Assembly: GCA_028870315.1 (NCBI GenBank)
Contig: JAGWPW010000034.1
Coordinates: 1-35,245 of the forward strand
Direction of reading: 5' to 3'
DNA length: 35,245 nt
From: Sphingomonadales bacterium
Lineage (GTDB): Bacteria; Pseudomonadota; Alphaproteobacteria; Sphingomonadales; Sphingomonadaceae
Both the position numbers and the translations under genes were made by a program. This document shows positions 14,601-23,672 of this stretch, piece after piece. Every line of letters begins with the position of its first letter. Position 1 is the first letter of the stretch. Under the pieces are notes generated by a model that was not told the DNA's origin, ran no database searches, and saw nothing but the letters and a program-made list of their open reading frames with translations.

Positions 14601-16855
14601 GCGCCCGCCCGGGGCGCGGCATCGCTGTCATCTCCCGGCGCATCGTCGGCATATTCGGTCTGGGCACGGTGCGGCGCGCGCCACCAGGGATGATCGCCCT
14701 CGCTGTCAACGACCGCGCTGACACGACGATCGACGAGATCGAGCGCGAGCCCGCCGCTGCGCATCAACAGGCTGCGGTCGGCCCTGATCAGCGCGGGCTG
14801 GCACGGCCCGAAGAGCTTGTCGGAAGCAATGACGATGTCCGCGCCCGCGCAGGCGCGCGCTAGCTGCGCATCGGCGATATGCGGGGTGCCGCGCAGGACC
14901 AGCACCCGCCACAGCCGGCCGCCGCGGCTGACCTCGACCACGCAGGCGGCGCGGTTGCAGCTCGTCCCCGGCCAGCTTTCGAGCAAATCGAGCCGTTCCG
15001 GCCCGCCGGCGGCATCGAGCAGCGCGGCGCGGGCAAAGGCGCTCTTCGGCTCGTGGAGCACGAGGAGGCGGCGCGCGTCATCGGCGACCAGCGCGAGATT
15101 GCGGCCATCGCCCGGGATCAACAGATCGGGCGGCCGCGCGGTGGCGAAGGACAGCGTTGCAAGCACCGCCGGCGGCAGCCCGAGCAGCCGGATCGATCCG
15201 CGCCACAACCCCAGCCACAGCATGCCCGCGACATAGGCGAGATACAGCCCCGGTGCCGGCGCGGGCCGGATCGCAACCGCGCCCGGAAGGTCCACGGTCA
15301 TATGCGCGATCGCGATCAGCGCGGCAAAGGCCTTGCCGGCAAGCCACCAGACCGGTGCCCCGCAGCCGATGCCATCGAACAGCAGCGCGGCCGCTTCGAG
15401 CGGGATCGCGAAAAAGGCGGTCAGCGGAATGGCAAGCAGGTTGGCGAGCGCGCCATAAAGCCCCGCCCGGTGGAAATGAAAAAGCGCCACCGGCAGCAGC
15501 GCGAGATCGATGACGAGGCCGACAAGGACGAGCATCACCAGCTTGCGTCCGATTCGCCGCAGCCACGATTCCTCGCGCCAGGCGAGGAAATCGCGCACCG
15601 GCCGCGCCTCGTGCAGCGCGACGATCGCCAGCACCGAGCCGAAGCTCATCTGGAAGCTCGGCCCGACCACCGCCTCGGGCCACGCCAGCATCACCCCGAT
15701 CGCCGCGACGCCCAGCATCCGCGGGCCGAACGGCTGGCGGCCCAGCGCCAGCGCCGCCAGCACGAGCAGCGCGCCGATGCAGGCGCGCACGGTGGAAAGT
15801 TCACCGCCGGTCAGCAGCATATAGCCGATCCCGACGAGCGCGCCGAGGCTCGCTGCGACCAGCGGCAGCCTCACCCGCAAGGCAAGCGCGGGAACCAGCG
15901 GCAGGAGGCGGATCACCAGCATATAGGCGAGCGCCACCACCGCGCCGAGATGCAGCCCGCCGATGACCAGCAGATGCGCAAGCCCCGCATCGCGCATCGC
16001 CTGCGCATCGGCGGGGGCGATCCCGCCCCTTTCGCCGCTGACGAACAGCGCCGCGATGCCGCCCGCCGATCCCGGAAGCCGCGCCCGCACCCGCGCGGCC
16101 ATGGCATGGCGCGCCCGCGCCAGCCACGAGCCCTGGGGCGCGGGGGTGATCACCGTCGGCGCGGCGAGCGCGCTACCGGTCGCGGCAAGCCCGGAAAACC
16201 AGGCGGCGCGGGCAAAATCATGGCCGCCCGGCAACAGCGGCGGCGATGGCGGCATCATCCGCGCCCGCACGCGGATGACCGCGCCTTCGGCCAGCCCGGG
16301 CCGGTCGAAGGCCACCGGCAGCCACAGCCGCAGCCGGATCGGCCGGCCGCTGCGTGGCACGCGGGTGGCGAGCAGCAGGCCGATGCGGCCCTGTCCCGGT
16401 TCGTCCTCGCGCGCGAGGACGCGGGCCAGAAGGTCACCGGCGGTTGCCTGCGCGATCGGCGGCGTCCCGGTCAGCGCAGATTTGCCCCACACCGTCGCGC
16501 AGCCGGCAGCGACGGCCAGCGCCATAGCCGCGATCGCGATCCGCAGCAGGGGATAGCGGCCGTCGCGCGCCATCAGCGCCAGCGCCGCGCCCGCGCTGCC
16601 GACCGCCAGTGCCAGCAGCGCCAGCCATTGCCAGCGATTCGCAAGACCGAACCACGCGGCGATCCCCGTGGCAAACCCCACAGCGAGCCAGGGCGCCCGC
16701 GCAAGCCCCGCCTTTTCCAGAAATTTCTCCGCCGCGCCGGGCACACTGGACAAGCCCGCCAAGCTGCGCCAAGAACCATGTTGCAGTGCAGCGTTCCCGG
16801 CCGCGCGCGCGGCGCGGGCACGACCGAAACCAAGGCGTTCGGCAAGGGTGGCCAT
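14594..16855 (-). CDS. comEC: ComEC/Rec2 family competence-type DNA channel
   Basis: A polytopic inner-membrane protein of 753 residues. An N-terminal membrane part with a soluble DUF4131-like segment is followed by the competence domain. That domain has [18 protein letters not shown], the family's GLH motif, and about eight further hydrophobic helices. The C-terminal soluble part begins [15 protein letters not shown]. It corresponds to the beta-lactamase-like domain but lacks the HxHxDH metal motif, as usual in alphaproteobacterial homologues. The family moves single-stranded DNA into the cytoplasm; competence of this strain is not shown. The start is ATG at 16855, because the in-frame upstream extension lies over gltX and is not conserved. 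The gene diverges from gltX and its stop overlaps the lexA stop. Confidence 0.9.
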   Translation of the reverse strand: MATLAERLGFGRARAARAAGNAALQHGSWRSLAGLSSVPGAAEKFLEKAGLARAPWLAVGFATGIAAWFGLANRWQWLALLALAVGSAGAALALMARDGRYPLLRIAIAAMALAVAAGCATVWGKSALTGTPPIAQATAGDLLARVLAREDEPGQGRIGLLLATRVPRSGRPIRLRLWLPVAFDRPGLAEGAVIRVRARMMPPSPPLLPGGHDFARAAWFSGLAATGSALAAPTVITPAPQGSWLARARHAMAARVRARLPGSAGGIAALFVSGERGGIAPADAQAMRDAGLAHLLVIGGLHLGAVVALAYMLVIRLLPLVPALALRVRLPLVAASLGALVGIGYMLLTGGELSTVRACIGALLVLAALALGRQPFGPRMLGVAAIGVMLAWPEAVVGPSFQMSFGSVLAIVALHEARPVRDFLAWREESWLRRIGRKLVMLVLVGLVIDLALLPVALFHFHRAGLYGALANLLAIPLTAFFAIPLEAAALLFDGIGCGAPVWWLAGKAFAALIAIAHMTVDLPGAVAIRPAPAPGLYLAYVAGMLWLGLWRGSIRLLGLPPAVLATLSFATARPPDLLIPGDGRNLALVADDARRLLVLHEPKSAFARAALLDAAGGPERLDLLESWPGTSCNRAACVVEVSRGGRLWRVLVLRGTPHIADAQLARACAGADIVIASDKLFGPCQPALIRADRSLLMRSGGLALDLVDRRVSAVVDSEGDHPWWRAPHRAQTEYADDAPGDDSDAAPRAGAQ

Positions 16856-16860
16856 GGCGG

Positions 16861-16890
16861 CATAGGACAGGAAGGGCGACGGCGTGGCAA
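16861..16890 (-). promoter_or_regulatory. candidate comEC promoter overlapping the gltX start
   Basis: On the minus strand TTGCCA (16890-16885) is followed after 18 bases by CCTATG (16866-16861). The second element ends five bases before the comEC ATG, so a leaderless or nearly leaderless transcript is predicted. The upstream element lies within the first codons of gltX, so the divergent genes may compete for polymerase. Confidence 0.3.
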
Positions 16891-18329
16891 GCGGGAACAG
16901 CGAGGATGGCAGCGTGGCGGGCCGCCGCCCGGTCGTCACGCGATTCGCGCCTTCGCCTACCGGCTTCCTGCACATCGGCGGGGCGCGCACCGCGCTGTTC
17001 AACTGGCTGTTTGCCCGCCACCACGGCGGCAGATATCTGCTGCGCATCGAGGATACCGACCGCGCCCGTTCGACCGAACCGGCGATCGCGGCGATTTTCG
17101 ACGGACTCGCCTGGCTGGGGCTCGAAGGCGACGAGCCCGCGGTGTTCCAGTTCGCGCGCTCCTCACGCCATGCCGAGGTGGCCGAGACGCTGCTGGAGGC
17201 GGGCCATGCCTATCGCTGCTACCTGACCCCCGAGGACCTTGCCGCGCGGCGCGAGGCGGCGCGGGCCGAGCGGCGCAGCTTCCGGCTGGACAGCGAATGG
17301 CGCGATGCCGATCCGGCAAGCGCGCCCGCCGGGCAGCCCTCGGTCGTGCGGATCAAGGCGCCGCGCGGCGGCGAGACGGTGATCGAGGATCTCGTCCAGG
17401 GCCGCGTCACCGTCGCCAATGACGAGCTCGACGATTTCGTGCTGCTACGCTCGGACGGCACCCCGACCTATATGCTGAGCGTGGTGGTCGATGATCACGA
17501 CATGGCGGTGACGCATGTCATCCGCGGCGATGACCACCTCAACAACGCCTTTCGCCAGCTCGCGATCATCCGCGCCATGGGCTGGAGCGAGCCTTGCTAT
17601 GCGCATGTCCCGCTGATCCATGGCGCCGATGGCGCCAAGCTCTCGAAGCGGCACGGCGCGCTCGGCGTCGATGCCTATCGCGATGAGTTGGGCATCCTGC
17701 CCGAGGCCATGGCCAATTACCTGCTGCGACTCGGCTGGGGGCATGGCGACGAGGAAATCATCGGCCGCGAGCAGGCGGTCGGCTGGTTCGACATCGCCGA
17801 TGTCGGTCGCGCGCCCTCGCGCTTCGACATGGCGCGGCTGCACAGCCTCAACGGCCATTATCTGCGCGAGGCGCAGGATGCGCGGCTCGCCGCGCTGGTC
17901 GCGCCGCGGATCGCCGGCATGGCCGATGAAGCGCTGCTCGCCCGGGCGATGCCGGTGCTCAAGCCGCGTGCGAAAGACCTCAACGAACTGGCTCAGAGCG
18001 CGCAATTTCTTTTCGCCCGCCGCCCGCTGAGCCTCGATGCGAAGGCCGAGGCGCTGCTCGATGCCCCCGCGCGCGAACTGCTCGGCGCAATCCACCAGCG
18101 CCTGTCCGCCGAAACCGACTGGACAAGCGAGGGCCTTGAAGCCAGTCTCAAATCCATGGCCGGCGAAATCGGGCTGGGGCTCGGCAAGCTGGCGCAACCG
18201 CTACGTGCCAGCCTGACGGGGCAGACGACCTCGCCGGGCATTTTTGATGTTCTGGTTCTGCTCGGCAAGCACGAAAGCCTGGCGCGGATCGCCGCCCAGG
18301 CCCGGGTGACCGAAGCCGGGCCTGCGTAA
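16884..18329 (+). CDS. gltX: glutamyl-tRNA synthetase
   Basis: A full-length 481-residue class I synthetase. The HIGH-equivalent motif is in [23 protein letters not shown] and the KMSKS-equivalent is GAKLSKRHG, both with normal spacing. The Glu-binding [11 protein letters not shown] block is also present. The C-terminal helical anticodon-binding domain ends near residue 475. Alphaproteobacteria often carry two GltX paralogues, one charging tRNA-Gln for GatCAB; which this is cannot be told here. The start is taken as GTG at 16884, with AGGAAGGG upstream; another GTG at 16914 is possible. The gene diverges from comEC across 28 bases and is followed closely by gltA. Confidence 0.96.
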   Translation: MASGNSEDGSVAGRRPVVTRFAPSPTGFLHIGGARTALFNWLFARHHGGRYLLRIEDTDRARSTEPAIAAIFDGLAWLGLEGDEPAVFQFARSSRHAEVAETLLEAGHAYRCYLTPEDLAARREAARAERRSFRLDSEWRDADPASAPAGQPSVVRIKAPRGGETVIEDLVQGRVTVANDELDDFVLLRSDGTPTYMLSVVVDDHDMAVTHVIRGDDHLNNAFRQLAIIRAMGWSEPCYAHVPLIHGADGAKLSKRHGALGVDAYRDELGILPEAMANYLLRLGWGHGDEEIIGREQAVGWFDIADVGRAPSRFDMARLHSLNGHYLREAQDARLAALVAPRIAGMADEALLARAMPVLKPRAKDLNELAQSAQFLFARRPLSLDAKAEALLDAPARELLGAIHQRLSAETDWTSEGLEASLKSMAGEIGLGLGKLAQPLRASLTGQTTSPGIFDVLVLLGKHESLARIAAQARVTEAGPA

Positions 18330-18341
18330 GGGAGAATGAAG

Positions 18342-19625
18342 GTGGCTGAGCAGTCGAAACTGAGCCTTGGCGGCAAGGATTATGACTATCCGATCATCAA
18401 GGGCTCGGTCGGCCCCGACGTCATCGACATCCGCAAGCTCTACGGGCAGACCGGGGCCTTCACCTTCGACCCCGGCTTCACCTCGACCGCGGCTTGCGAA
18501 AGCGCGCTCACCTATATCGACGGCGACGAGGGCGTGCTGCTCCATCGCGGCTACCCGATCGGCCAGCTTGCCGAGCAATCCTCGTTCATGGAGGTGAGCT
18601 ATCTCCTGCTGAACGGCGAACTGCCGTCCGGGCGGGAGTTGGAGGAATTCTCCCGCACGATCAGCCGTCACACCATGCTGCACGAGCAACTGATGAGCTT
18701 TTACAGCGGGTTCCGCCGCGATGCCCATCCGATGGCGATCATGTGCGGGGTGGTTGGCGCGCTGTCGGCCTTCTACCATGATTCGACCGACATCGCCGAT
18801 CCCAAGCACCGCAAGATCAGTTCGCACCGTCTCATCGCCAAGATGCCGACGATCGCCGCCGCGGCCTATAAATATTCGGTCGGTCAGCCGTTCATGTATC
18901 CCGACAACCGCCTGTCCTACACCGGCAATTTCCTGCGCATGACCTTCGGCGTGCCGGCCGAGGACTATGAGGTGATCCCGGAGATCGAGCGGGCGATGGA
19001 CCGTATCTTCATCCTCCACGCCGATCACGAGCAGAATGCCTCGACCTCGACGGTGCGGCTGGCGGGCTCCTCGGGCGCGAACCCCTTCGCTTGTATCGCC
19101 GCGGGCATCGCCTGCCTGTGGGGCCCGGCGCATGGCGGCGCCAACGAGGCGGCGCTCAACATGCTGCGCGAGATCGGCACCCCCGACCGCATTCCGCATT
19201 ACATCGAACGCGCCAAGGACAAGAACGACCCGTTCCGGCTGATGGGCTTCGGCCACCGCGTCTACAAGAACTACGACCCGCGCGCGACGGTGATGCAAAA
19301 AACCGTGCGCGAGGTGTTCGACGCGATGAAGGTCAGCGACCCGGTGTTCGAAACCGCGCTGCGGCTGGAGGAGATCGCGCTTCACGATCCCTATTTCGTC
19401 GAGAAGAAGCTGTTCCCCAACGTCGATTTCTATTCGGGCATCATCCTCAGCGCGATCGGCTTCCCGACCACCATGTTCACCGTGCTGTTCGCGCTCGCGC
19501 GCACCGTCGGCTGGGTGGCGCAGTGGAACGAGATGATCTCCGATCCCAACCAGAAGATCGGCCGCCCGCGCCAGCTCTATACCGGGCCGACCGAGCGCGA
19601 CTATGTGCCGATCGGAAAAAGATAG
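18342..19625 (+). CDS. gltA: citrate synthase (type II)
   Basis: A citrate synthase condensing oxaloacetate with acetyl-CoA at the entry to the TCA cycle. Catalytic residues are His264 ([10 protein letters not shown]), His305 ([14 protein letters not shown]) and Asp362 (VDFYSGI). The length of 427 residues and the N-terminal extension with [20 protein letters not shown] fit the hexameric, NADH-sensitive type II enzymes of Gram-negative bacteria. I prefer GTG at 18342 as the start, because the GGAG of AAGGGAG lies seven bases before it; an ATG at 18336 (429 residues) has the same motif almost touching it. The gene begins 12 bases after gltX, so at least some transcription is shared. Confidence 0.95.
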   Translation: MAEQSKLSLGGKDYDYPIIKGSVGPDVIDIRKLYGQTGAFTFDPGFTSTAACESALTYIDGDEGVLLHRGYPIGQLAEQSSFMEVSYLLLNGELPSGRELEEFSRTISRHTMLHEQLMSFYSGFRRDAHPMAIMCGVVGALSAFYHDSTDIADPKHRKISSHRLIAKMPTIAAAAYKYSVGQPFMYPDNRLSYTGNFLRMTFGVPAEDYEVIPEIERAMDRIFILHADHEQNASTSTVRLAGSSGANPFACIAAGIACLWGPAHGGANEAALNMLREIGTPDRIPHYIERAKDKNDPFRLMGFGHRVYKNYDPRATVMQKTVREVFDAMKVSDPVFETALRLEEIALHDPYFVEKKLFPNVDFYSGIILSAIGFPTTMFTVLFALARTVGWVAQWNEMISDPNQKIGRPRQLYTGPTERDYVPIGKR

Positions 19626-19646
19626 CTAGGCGCCATGCCCGCCGAT

Positions 19647-19661
19647 CCGCCGTTCAGGCGG
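19647..19661. terminator. short G+C-rich hairpin between gltA and the kinase-like gene
   Basis: CCGCC at 19647-19651 pairs with GGCGG at 19657-19661 around a five-base loop. It lies in the 28-base gap between two converging genes and covers the stop codon of the minus-strand gene. There is no T-tract. It may help end both transcripts, but such hairpins occur by chance in G+C-rich DNA. Confidence 0.25.
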
Positions 19662-21012
19662 CGGCGGGGATTTCCAGGGTGAAGCGCGCGCCCTCGCCCG
19701 GTGTGCTCGCGACGGAAATGTCGCCACCCATCGCCTGCGCAAGGCGGCGCGATATATAAAGACCGAGCCCCGAACCGCCGTCGCCGGCGCGCCCCAGCCG
19801 TTCGAATTTCGTAAACAGCTTCACCTGCTGCTCGGCGCTCAGCCCCGGCCCCTCGTCGGCAACCGTGACGCAGGCGCGCTCCCCCTGCCGCGCCAGCGAC
19901 AGCGTGATGGTGCTGTGGTCGGGCGCATATTGGATCGCATTGCCGACAAGGTTCAAAAGCACCTGGAGAACCCGGCGGAATTCGGCATGCGCCGGACATT
20001 GCACGCTATCGGGCGGGACCAGCAGCGTGATCGCGCGGGCGCGCGCCCGGCCCCCGAGGATGCCGGCGGCGCGCCGGGCCAGATCGCCAAGATCGATCGT
20101 CTCGGCGACGGTGGTGAAGCCCGCCGCCTCGATCACCTCGAGATCGGCAAGATCGGTGACCAGCGACATGAGATGCTCGCCGGCGGCGGCGATGTCGGCT
20201 GCATAGCGCACATAATCCTCGTCGAGCGGGCCGGCGAGCCGGGCACGGATGGTCTCGGCCCGGGCGATGATCCGGGCGATCGGGCCGCCAAGCGCCGACG
20301 CGAGTTCGCGGCCGAACAGACGCTCCGCGCCGGGCACCGAAGGGAGCGCGGGTTCCTGCGGGGTCTGCGCGCAGAGGAAAAGCTCGAATCCGGCGGGCGT
20401 CGCATGCGGGCGCGGCAGCGGCAGCAGCCGCGCCGTCCACTGCCGCGGCGAGCCGTCGATGCCGACGCTCGCGCCATCGAGCAGCCGCCAATGCATCGGC
20501 AGGCGGTGGTGCTCGCCGCGAATGTGCAGGAAATCGGTCCATGGCCGGCCAAGCCCGCCGCGCATCGCGGCAAGCAGCGGTGCGAGTTCGGGGCTCGCGC
20601 TCTCCACCGCGAGCAGATGCTGGCGCGCATCGAGCCGGGCGGTAAGTTCGGCAAGCGCGCGGTCGATCTCGAAGCGCCGGTCATGACCGGTCGCGCCGTC
20701 CTCGGCGGCAAGCGGCGTGCCGTGCCATTGCCGCACCGCGATCGCGCAGCCGGGCTCGCCATCGGCACGCGGACCGATCTCGACCCAGGCGCGGATCGCC
20801 TCGGCGCCATCCTGCGCCGCGATCGCGCGCGCGAAGCGCAGGCCAAGCCGCCGCGCCCGCACGACCAGCGCCGCAAGCGCGGGAATGGCGATCGCTCCGG
20901 GAAGCGTGCCGCCGCAGCGCAGCTGCAAGCCGGCGAGCGGCTCGTCCGCGCGCAGCAGGCGATCGTCACCATCGGTTTCGGCATGGGCGAGGGCGTCCGC
21001 CGAAGGCGTCAT
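19654..21012 (-). CDS. histidine-kinase homologue, cytoplasmic, apparently lacking the phospho-His
   Basis: A 452-residue protein with no membrane helix. The first half (to about 225) is soluble and PAS-like in pattern. A dimerisation-type segment follows at about 230-292, then a complete HATPase_c domain at about 340-450. That domain has the N box NLVGNAIQYAP (354-364), G1 box DEGPGL (386-391) and G2 box GSGLGLYISRRLAQAMGG. In the H-box position, LFGRELASALGGPIARI aligns with the usual SHELRTPLNAI form, which puts Arg235 where the phospho-accepting His should be. ATP binding looks possible but autophosphorylation at the normal site does not. The ATG overlaps the upstream stop codon (ATGA). 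No response regulator gene is adjacent. It could act as an allosteric or scaffold protein; that is inference. Confidence 0.8.
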   Translation of the reverse strand: MTPSADALAHAETDGDDRLLRADEPLAGLQLRCGGTLPGAIAIPALAALVVRARRLGLRFARAIAAQDGAEAIRAWVEIGPRADGEPGCAIAVRQWHGTPLAAEDGATGHDRRFEIDRALAELTARLDARQHLLAVESASPELAPLLAAMRGGLGRPWTDFLHIRGEHHRLPMHWRLLDGASVGIDGSPRQWTARLLPLPRPHATPAGFELFLCAQTPQEPALPSVPGAERLFGRELASALGGPIARIIARAETIRARLAGPLDEDYVRYAADIAAAGEHLMSLVTDLADLEVIEAAGFTTVAETIDLGDLARRAAGILGGRARARAITLLVPPDSVQCPAHAEFRRVLQVLLNLVGNAIQYAPDHSTITLSLARQGERACVTVADEGPGLSAEQQVKLFTKFERLGRAGDGGSGLGLYISRRLAQAMGGDISVASTPGEGARFTLEIPAAA

Positions 21013-21965
21013 CGCGCCGGCTCGCGCACGGTGGTGCTTCCCGCCAGCATCGCGGCGGCGGCGGCGGGCGAAATTCCGGCGATCGCCTCGACCAGCGCCG
21101 GCGGCGCATCGACGAGCAGGAGACTTGCCTGCACGACCTCGCGCTTGACCCCGGCCTTGCGCAGCAGCAGCGCCAGCCGTGCGCCCTGCCCCGGCTGGAG
21201 CGCAAGCACGCAGACGCCCCGCGCCTCGCCGGTTGCCGCCGACAGCGCGGCGAGGAACAGCGGCACCCCTGCGTGCGCGAGCGAGCCCGCCGCCACCGCG
21301 CCTGCGCCCATCGCCACGACCAGCCGATCGGCAAGCGCGATCCGGGTCGCGGCCTCGTCATAGGCGGCGCGAATGCCCGGCAAATGCGCCACCGCCTGCG
21401 CATCGTCAGGCACATCCGCCGCGCCGCGCGCCGCATCGAGCACGGCATCGAACAATTCGGCGGGCAATTCCGCCACCGGCAGCCGCATTTGCTGCTGCTG
21501 GCGCAAAAAGCGCGCCTCGGCGGCGAGCAGATGCATCGCTGCCGCCGCGGTTTCGGGCTCGGGCGCGGCGATCAGCGCCTGAAGCAGCGGCGAGACCACC
21601 GGATCGAGCCGCAGCCGGGCTTGCAGACGCTCCGCAGCGCGCGCCTCCAGCGCCAGCGCGTGCAGATGATCGAGCAGCCCCGGCCGCGCCGACAACAGCC
21701 GTTCGAGCGCATCGAGCGCCGGCTCGCGCGGGGCATCGCCCGCATCAGCCAGCAATTGCTCGGCAAGATCACGCAGCATGCCGCGGATGCCGGCGATCAC
21801 CGCCTCGTCGAACAGGCCGGTTTCGGCATGGCCGAGCCGCAGCCGCAGCATCGGCGCGATCGCCTGCGCCGCCGCCTCGCCTTCGGCCAGCCCATCGAGC
21901 AGCCGTTCGGCGGCGCCCGCGCGCACAGTCGGTTCACCAACGCCCATCACCGGATCATAGGCCAT
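21009..21965 (-). CDS. helical protein, DUF2336-like, function unknown
   Basis: A 318-residue soluble protein, almost entirely predicted helix, rich in Ala and Leu, with no signal peptide, membrane segment or recognisable catalytic motif. Repeating helical pairs through the middle and C-terminal half (for example HLPGIRAAYDEAATRIALADRLVVAMG and AALVEAIAGISPAAAAAML-like segments) give it the look of the HEAT-like DUF2336 family of alphaproteobacteria. The identification is by overall pattern only. It is the third gene of a four-gene minus-strand cluster: 17 bases after the membrane protein gene, and its stop overlaps the start of the kinase homologue. Coupled translation suggests the two proteins act together. 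Confidence 0.6.
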   Translation of the reverse strand: MAYDPVMGVGEPTVRAGAAERLLDGLAEGEAAAQAIAPMLRLRLGHAETGLFDEAVIAGIRGMLRDLAEQLLADAGDAPREPALDALERLLSARPGLLDHLHALALEARAAERLQARLRLDPVVSPLLQALIAAPEPETAAAAMHLLAAEARFLRQQQQMRLPVAELPAELFDAVLDAARGAADVPDDAQAVAHLPGIRAAYDEAATRIALADRLVVAMGAGAVAAGSLAHAGVPLFLAALSAATGEARGVCVLALQPGQGARLALLLRKAGVKREVVQASLLLVDAPPALVEAIAGISPAAAAAMLAGSTTVREPAR

Positions 21966-21982
21966 GCGGGGTTAACTCGCGG

Positions 21983-23158
21983 TTAGCCCTGTTTGGCGAG
22001 GCGCAGCACGAACAGCCCGCGCGCAAGGATCATCAGCGCCAGCACCGGCACCCCGCCGCCGAGCAGCCCCGCGAGCGCGAGCGCGGCGAGCGCGAGCGCG
22101 ATCAGCCCCCGGTCCTCGAGCCAGCGGGCCGCGCCAGGGGGCTCGATCCGCGCGACGAGCCGCGCCAGCCCGAGCAGCACCAGCGGCGCGAAGCCGCGTT
22201 CGAGCAGGTCCTGCCCGACGGGAGTGGGGCGGCATTGCACCACCAGCAACGCGAGCAGCGCGTCCATCAGCCAGCCATAGACGACGAGACGCAGCAGGCG
22301 CGGCGCCGGCAATTGCAGGCTGTCGCGTTCGACCCGCGCCAGCATGACCGCCGCACACAGCAACAGCCAGGCAAGCGCTGCCATCGCGAAAGCGGGCGTC
22401 GCCCACTGGAACCGGCCCGCGACCAGCGCGATCATCGCGGTGACGACGGCCGCGGCGAAGACCACACGGTTGCCACTGCCGGCGTGGAGCAGCGCCGGTC
22501 CCAGCCGCCGCACCGCGAGCCGCGCCGCCGATTGGGTAGCATTGGCCTGCCCCGAATCCCCGGTTTCGAACTCGATCCAGCGCGCCTCGCCGGCATGGGC
22601 TTCGGCGTCGCTGCGCACCAGCCGCCAGGCACCGCTCGCAAGCGTCGCTTCGGGCAGGATGCGCTGCGCAACCGCGGCCTGGAGCGCAATGCGCTGCAAG
22701 GACGAAAAGGCGTCGCAATCCGCCGGCAATTCGCCCAGCCGCTCGACCAGCCGGCCGGGGATGCGGATGGCGCCGGCATCGGCGTGATTGAGATCGAGCC
22801 GCTCGAAGCCCGCCGCCAGCCCCGCCTCGATCGGCTGCGCCACGACCGCCGGTCCGTGTTCCAACAGCGCCATCATCGCCTGCGGCCGGGCGAGCAGGCC
22901 GTCCGCAAAGGCGATCAGCTCGTCGGTGGCGGTGACCAGCGCAATAAGCCCGCGCGGCTCGGCAATCGCATAGAGCCGGGCACCGACCGCCTCGGCCGCC
23001 GCGCGCAGCGGTGCGGTCGCGGCATCGCCGCCGCCGGTCAGGCAGACGATGCGCTCGCAGCCCAGCGCCAGCGCCAGCGCCAGCTGGTACCGGACGAGTG
23101 TCGCGGACCCGAGACGAAGATGCGCGCGCAGGCCGCCATCCTCGGCCGGTGCCTCCAT
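21983..23158 (-). CDS. membrane protein with NTP-transferase-like N-terminal domain, unassigned
   Basis: A 391-residue two-part protein. Residues 1 to about 200 are soluble. HLRLGSATLVRYQLALALALGCERIVCL, split here by its two elements RLGSATLVRYQ and LGCERIVCL, recalls the start of MobA/RfbA-type nucleotidyltransferases, but the Gly-rich nucleotide loop (GxGxR) is not seen. The second part (about 230-385) has five or six hydrophobic helices. It resembles sphingomonad proteins annotated as CDP-alcohol phosphatidyltransferase, yet I find no DxxDGxxAR catalytic motif. Activity is therefore doubtful. The start is ATG at 23158; a TTG nine bases upstream is possible and neither has a strong ribosome binding site. 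It lies between the Hpt-like and DUF2336-like genes. Confidence 0.6.
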   Translation of the reverse strand: MEAPAEDGGLRAHLRLGSATLVRYQLALALALGCERIVCLTGGGDAATAPLRAAAEAVGARLYAIAEPRGLIALVTATDELIAFADGLLARPQAMMALLEHGPAVVAQPIEAGLAAGFERLDLNHADAGAIRIPGRLVERLGELPADCDAFSSLQRIALQAAVAQRILPEATLASGAWRLVRSDAEAHAGEARWIEFETGDSGQANATQSAARLAVRRLGPALLHAGSGNRVVFAAAVVTAMIALVAGRFQWATPAFAMAALAWLLLCAAVMLARVERDSLQLPAPRLLRLVVYGWLMDALLALLVVQCRPTPVGQDLLERGFAPLVLLGLARLVARIEPPGAARWLEDRGLIALALAALALAGLLGGGVPVLALMILARGLFVLRLAKQG

Positions 23159-23224
23159 GCTCAGCAATGCGACGCGCAGAGGAAATCTCCCGGCTCCGAC
23201 CCTGCGCCTAGCTAGTGAGGCTTG

Positions 23225-23283
23225 CCGCCCGTCGCAATGCCGGAGGTTGGCGGGCGGTGGTGTCCGAGCCCTGCCTGGCAGGG
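23225..23283 (-). repeat. two hairpin-forming repeats after the Hpt-like gene
   Basis: CCGCCCG at 23225-23231 pairs with CGGGCGG at 23251-23257. CCCTGCC at 23269-23275 pairs with GGCAGGG at 23277-23283. Both lie in the 140-base gap between the Hpt-like gene and the next gene of the cluster. They could attenuate or process the transcript here, leaving the small first gene more abundant; no T-tract is present. Confidence 0.3.
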
Positions 23284-23298
23284 TTTGGGAACGGACGG

Positions 23299-23604
23299 TC
23301 AGTCGGTGCGGGTGAAATCCGCGTGGAAGCGGTGCAGCCGGCGCAGCACCACCGGGTCGCCGGGCGCGCCTTCGAGCGCCTGCTCGGCGAGCGCGAGCAG
23401 CGGCTCGGCGTGGAAGCTCCCCGCGAGCCCCTTCAGACGCATCGCGCTGACCTGCCAGTTGGCATCGCAGCGCGCGCGCTGCATGAAGTCGATCTGCCGC
23501 GCGAGGCTTTCGGCAAAGGCAGCACGAAGCTCACGGAACAGGGCCGGATCGCTGCCGGCGGCGGCGGCAAGGGTTGTGTCGAGATCGCCACAGACGAAGG
23601 CCAT
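23299..23604 (-). CDS. Hpt-like protein, apparently lacking the phospho-His
   Basis: A small helical protein of 101 residues. The segment SAMRLKGLAGSFHAEPLLALAEQALE (residues 53-78, read in two parts as SAMRLKGLAGSF and AEPLLALAEQALE) matches the core of histidine phosphotransfer (Hpt) domains, whose signature is AHxLKGxAxxxGA followed by a helix LAxxLE. The Lys and Gly of LKG are present, but the position of the phospho-accepting His is Met55. Phosphotransfer through this site is therefore not expected. Start: ATG at 23604, with a GTG immediately before it as an alternative. It is the first gene of the minus-strand cluster and diverges from the TipN-like gene. The fold assignment rests on one motif and is moderately secure. 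Confidence 0.65.
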   Translation of the reverse strand: MAFVCGDLDTTLAAAAGSDPALFRELRAAFAESLARQIDFMQRARCDANWQVSAMRLKGLAGSFHAEPLLALAEQALEGAPGDPVVLRRLHRFHADFTRTD

Positions 23605-23619
23605 CACCCGCTTTTGTCA

Positions 23620-23656
23620 GCAAAATCTTAAAGGGGTGTTTATCCCCCGATTTTGC
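23620..23656. promoter_or_regulatory. nested inverted repeat between the Hpt-like and TipN-like genes
   Basis: GCAAAATC at 23620-23627 and its exact complement GATTTTGC at 23649-23656 enclose a second pair, GGGG (23633-23636) and CCCC (23644-23647). The whole element occupies the centre of the 68-base gap between two divergent start codons (23604 and 23673). It is A/T-richer than its surroundings. A site shared by both promoters, bound by a dimeric regulator, is the simplest reading. TTGTCA at 23614-23619 just beside it could be a plus-strand -35 element. Confidence 0.5.
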
Positions 23657-23672
23657 ATGCTAGATTCGCGCC

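Noticed and set aside
21983-23158. Naming the membrane protein a CDP-alcohol phosphatidyltransferase
   Set aside because: The required DxxDGxxAR...GxxxD motif was looked for and not found, so the name would imply an activity that the sequence does not support.
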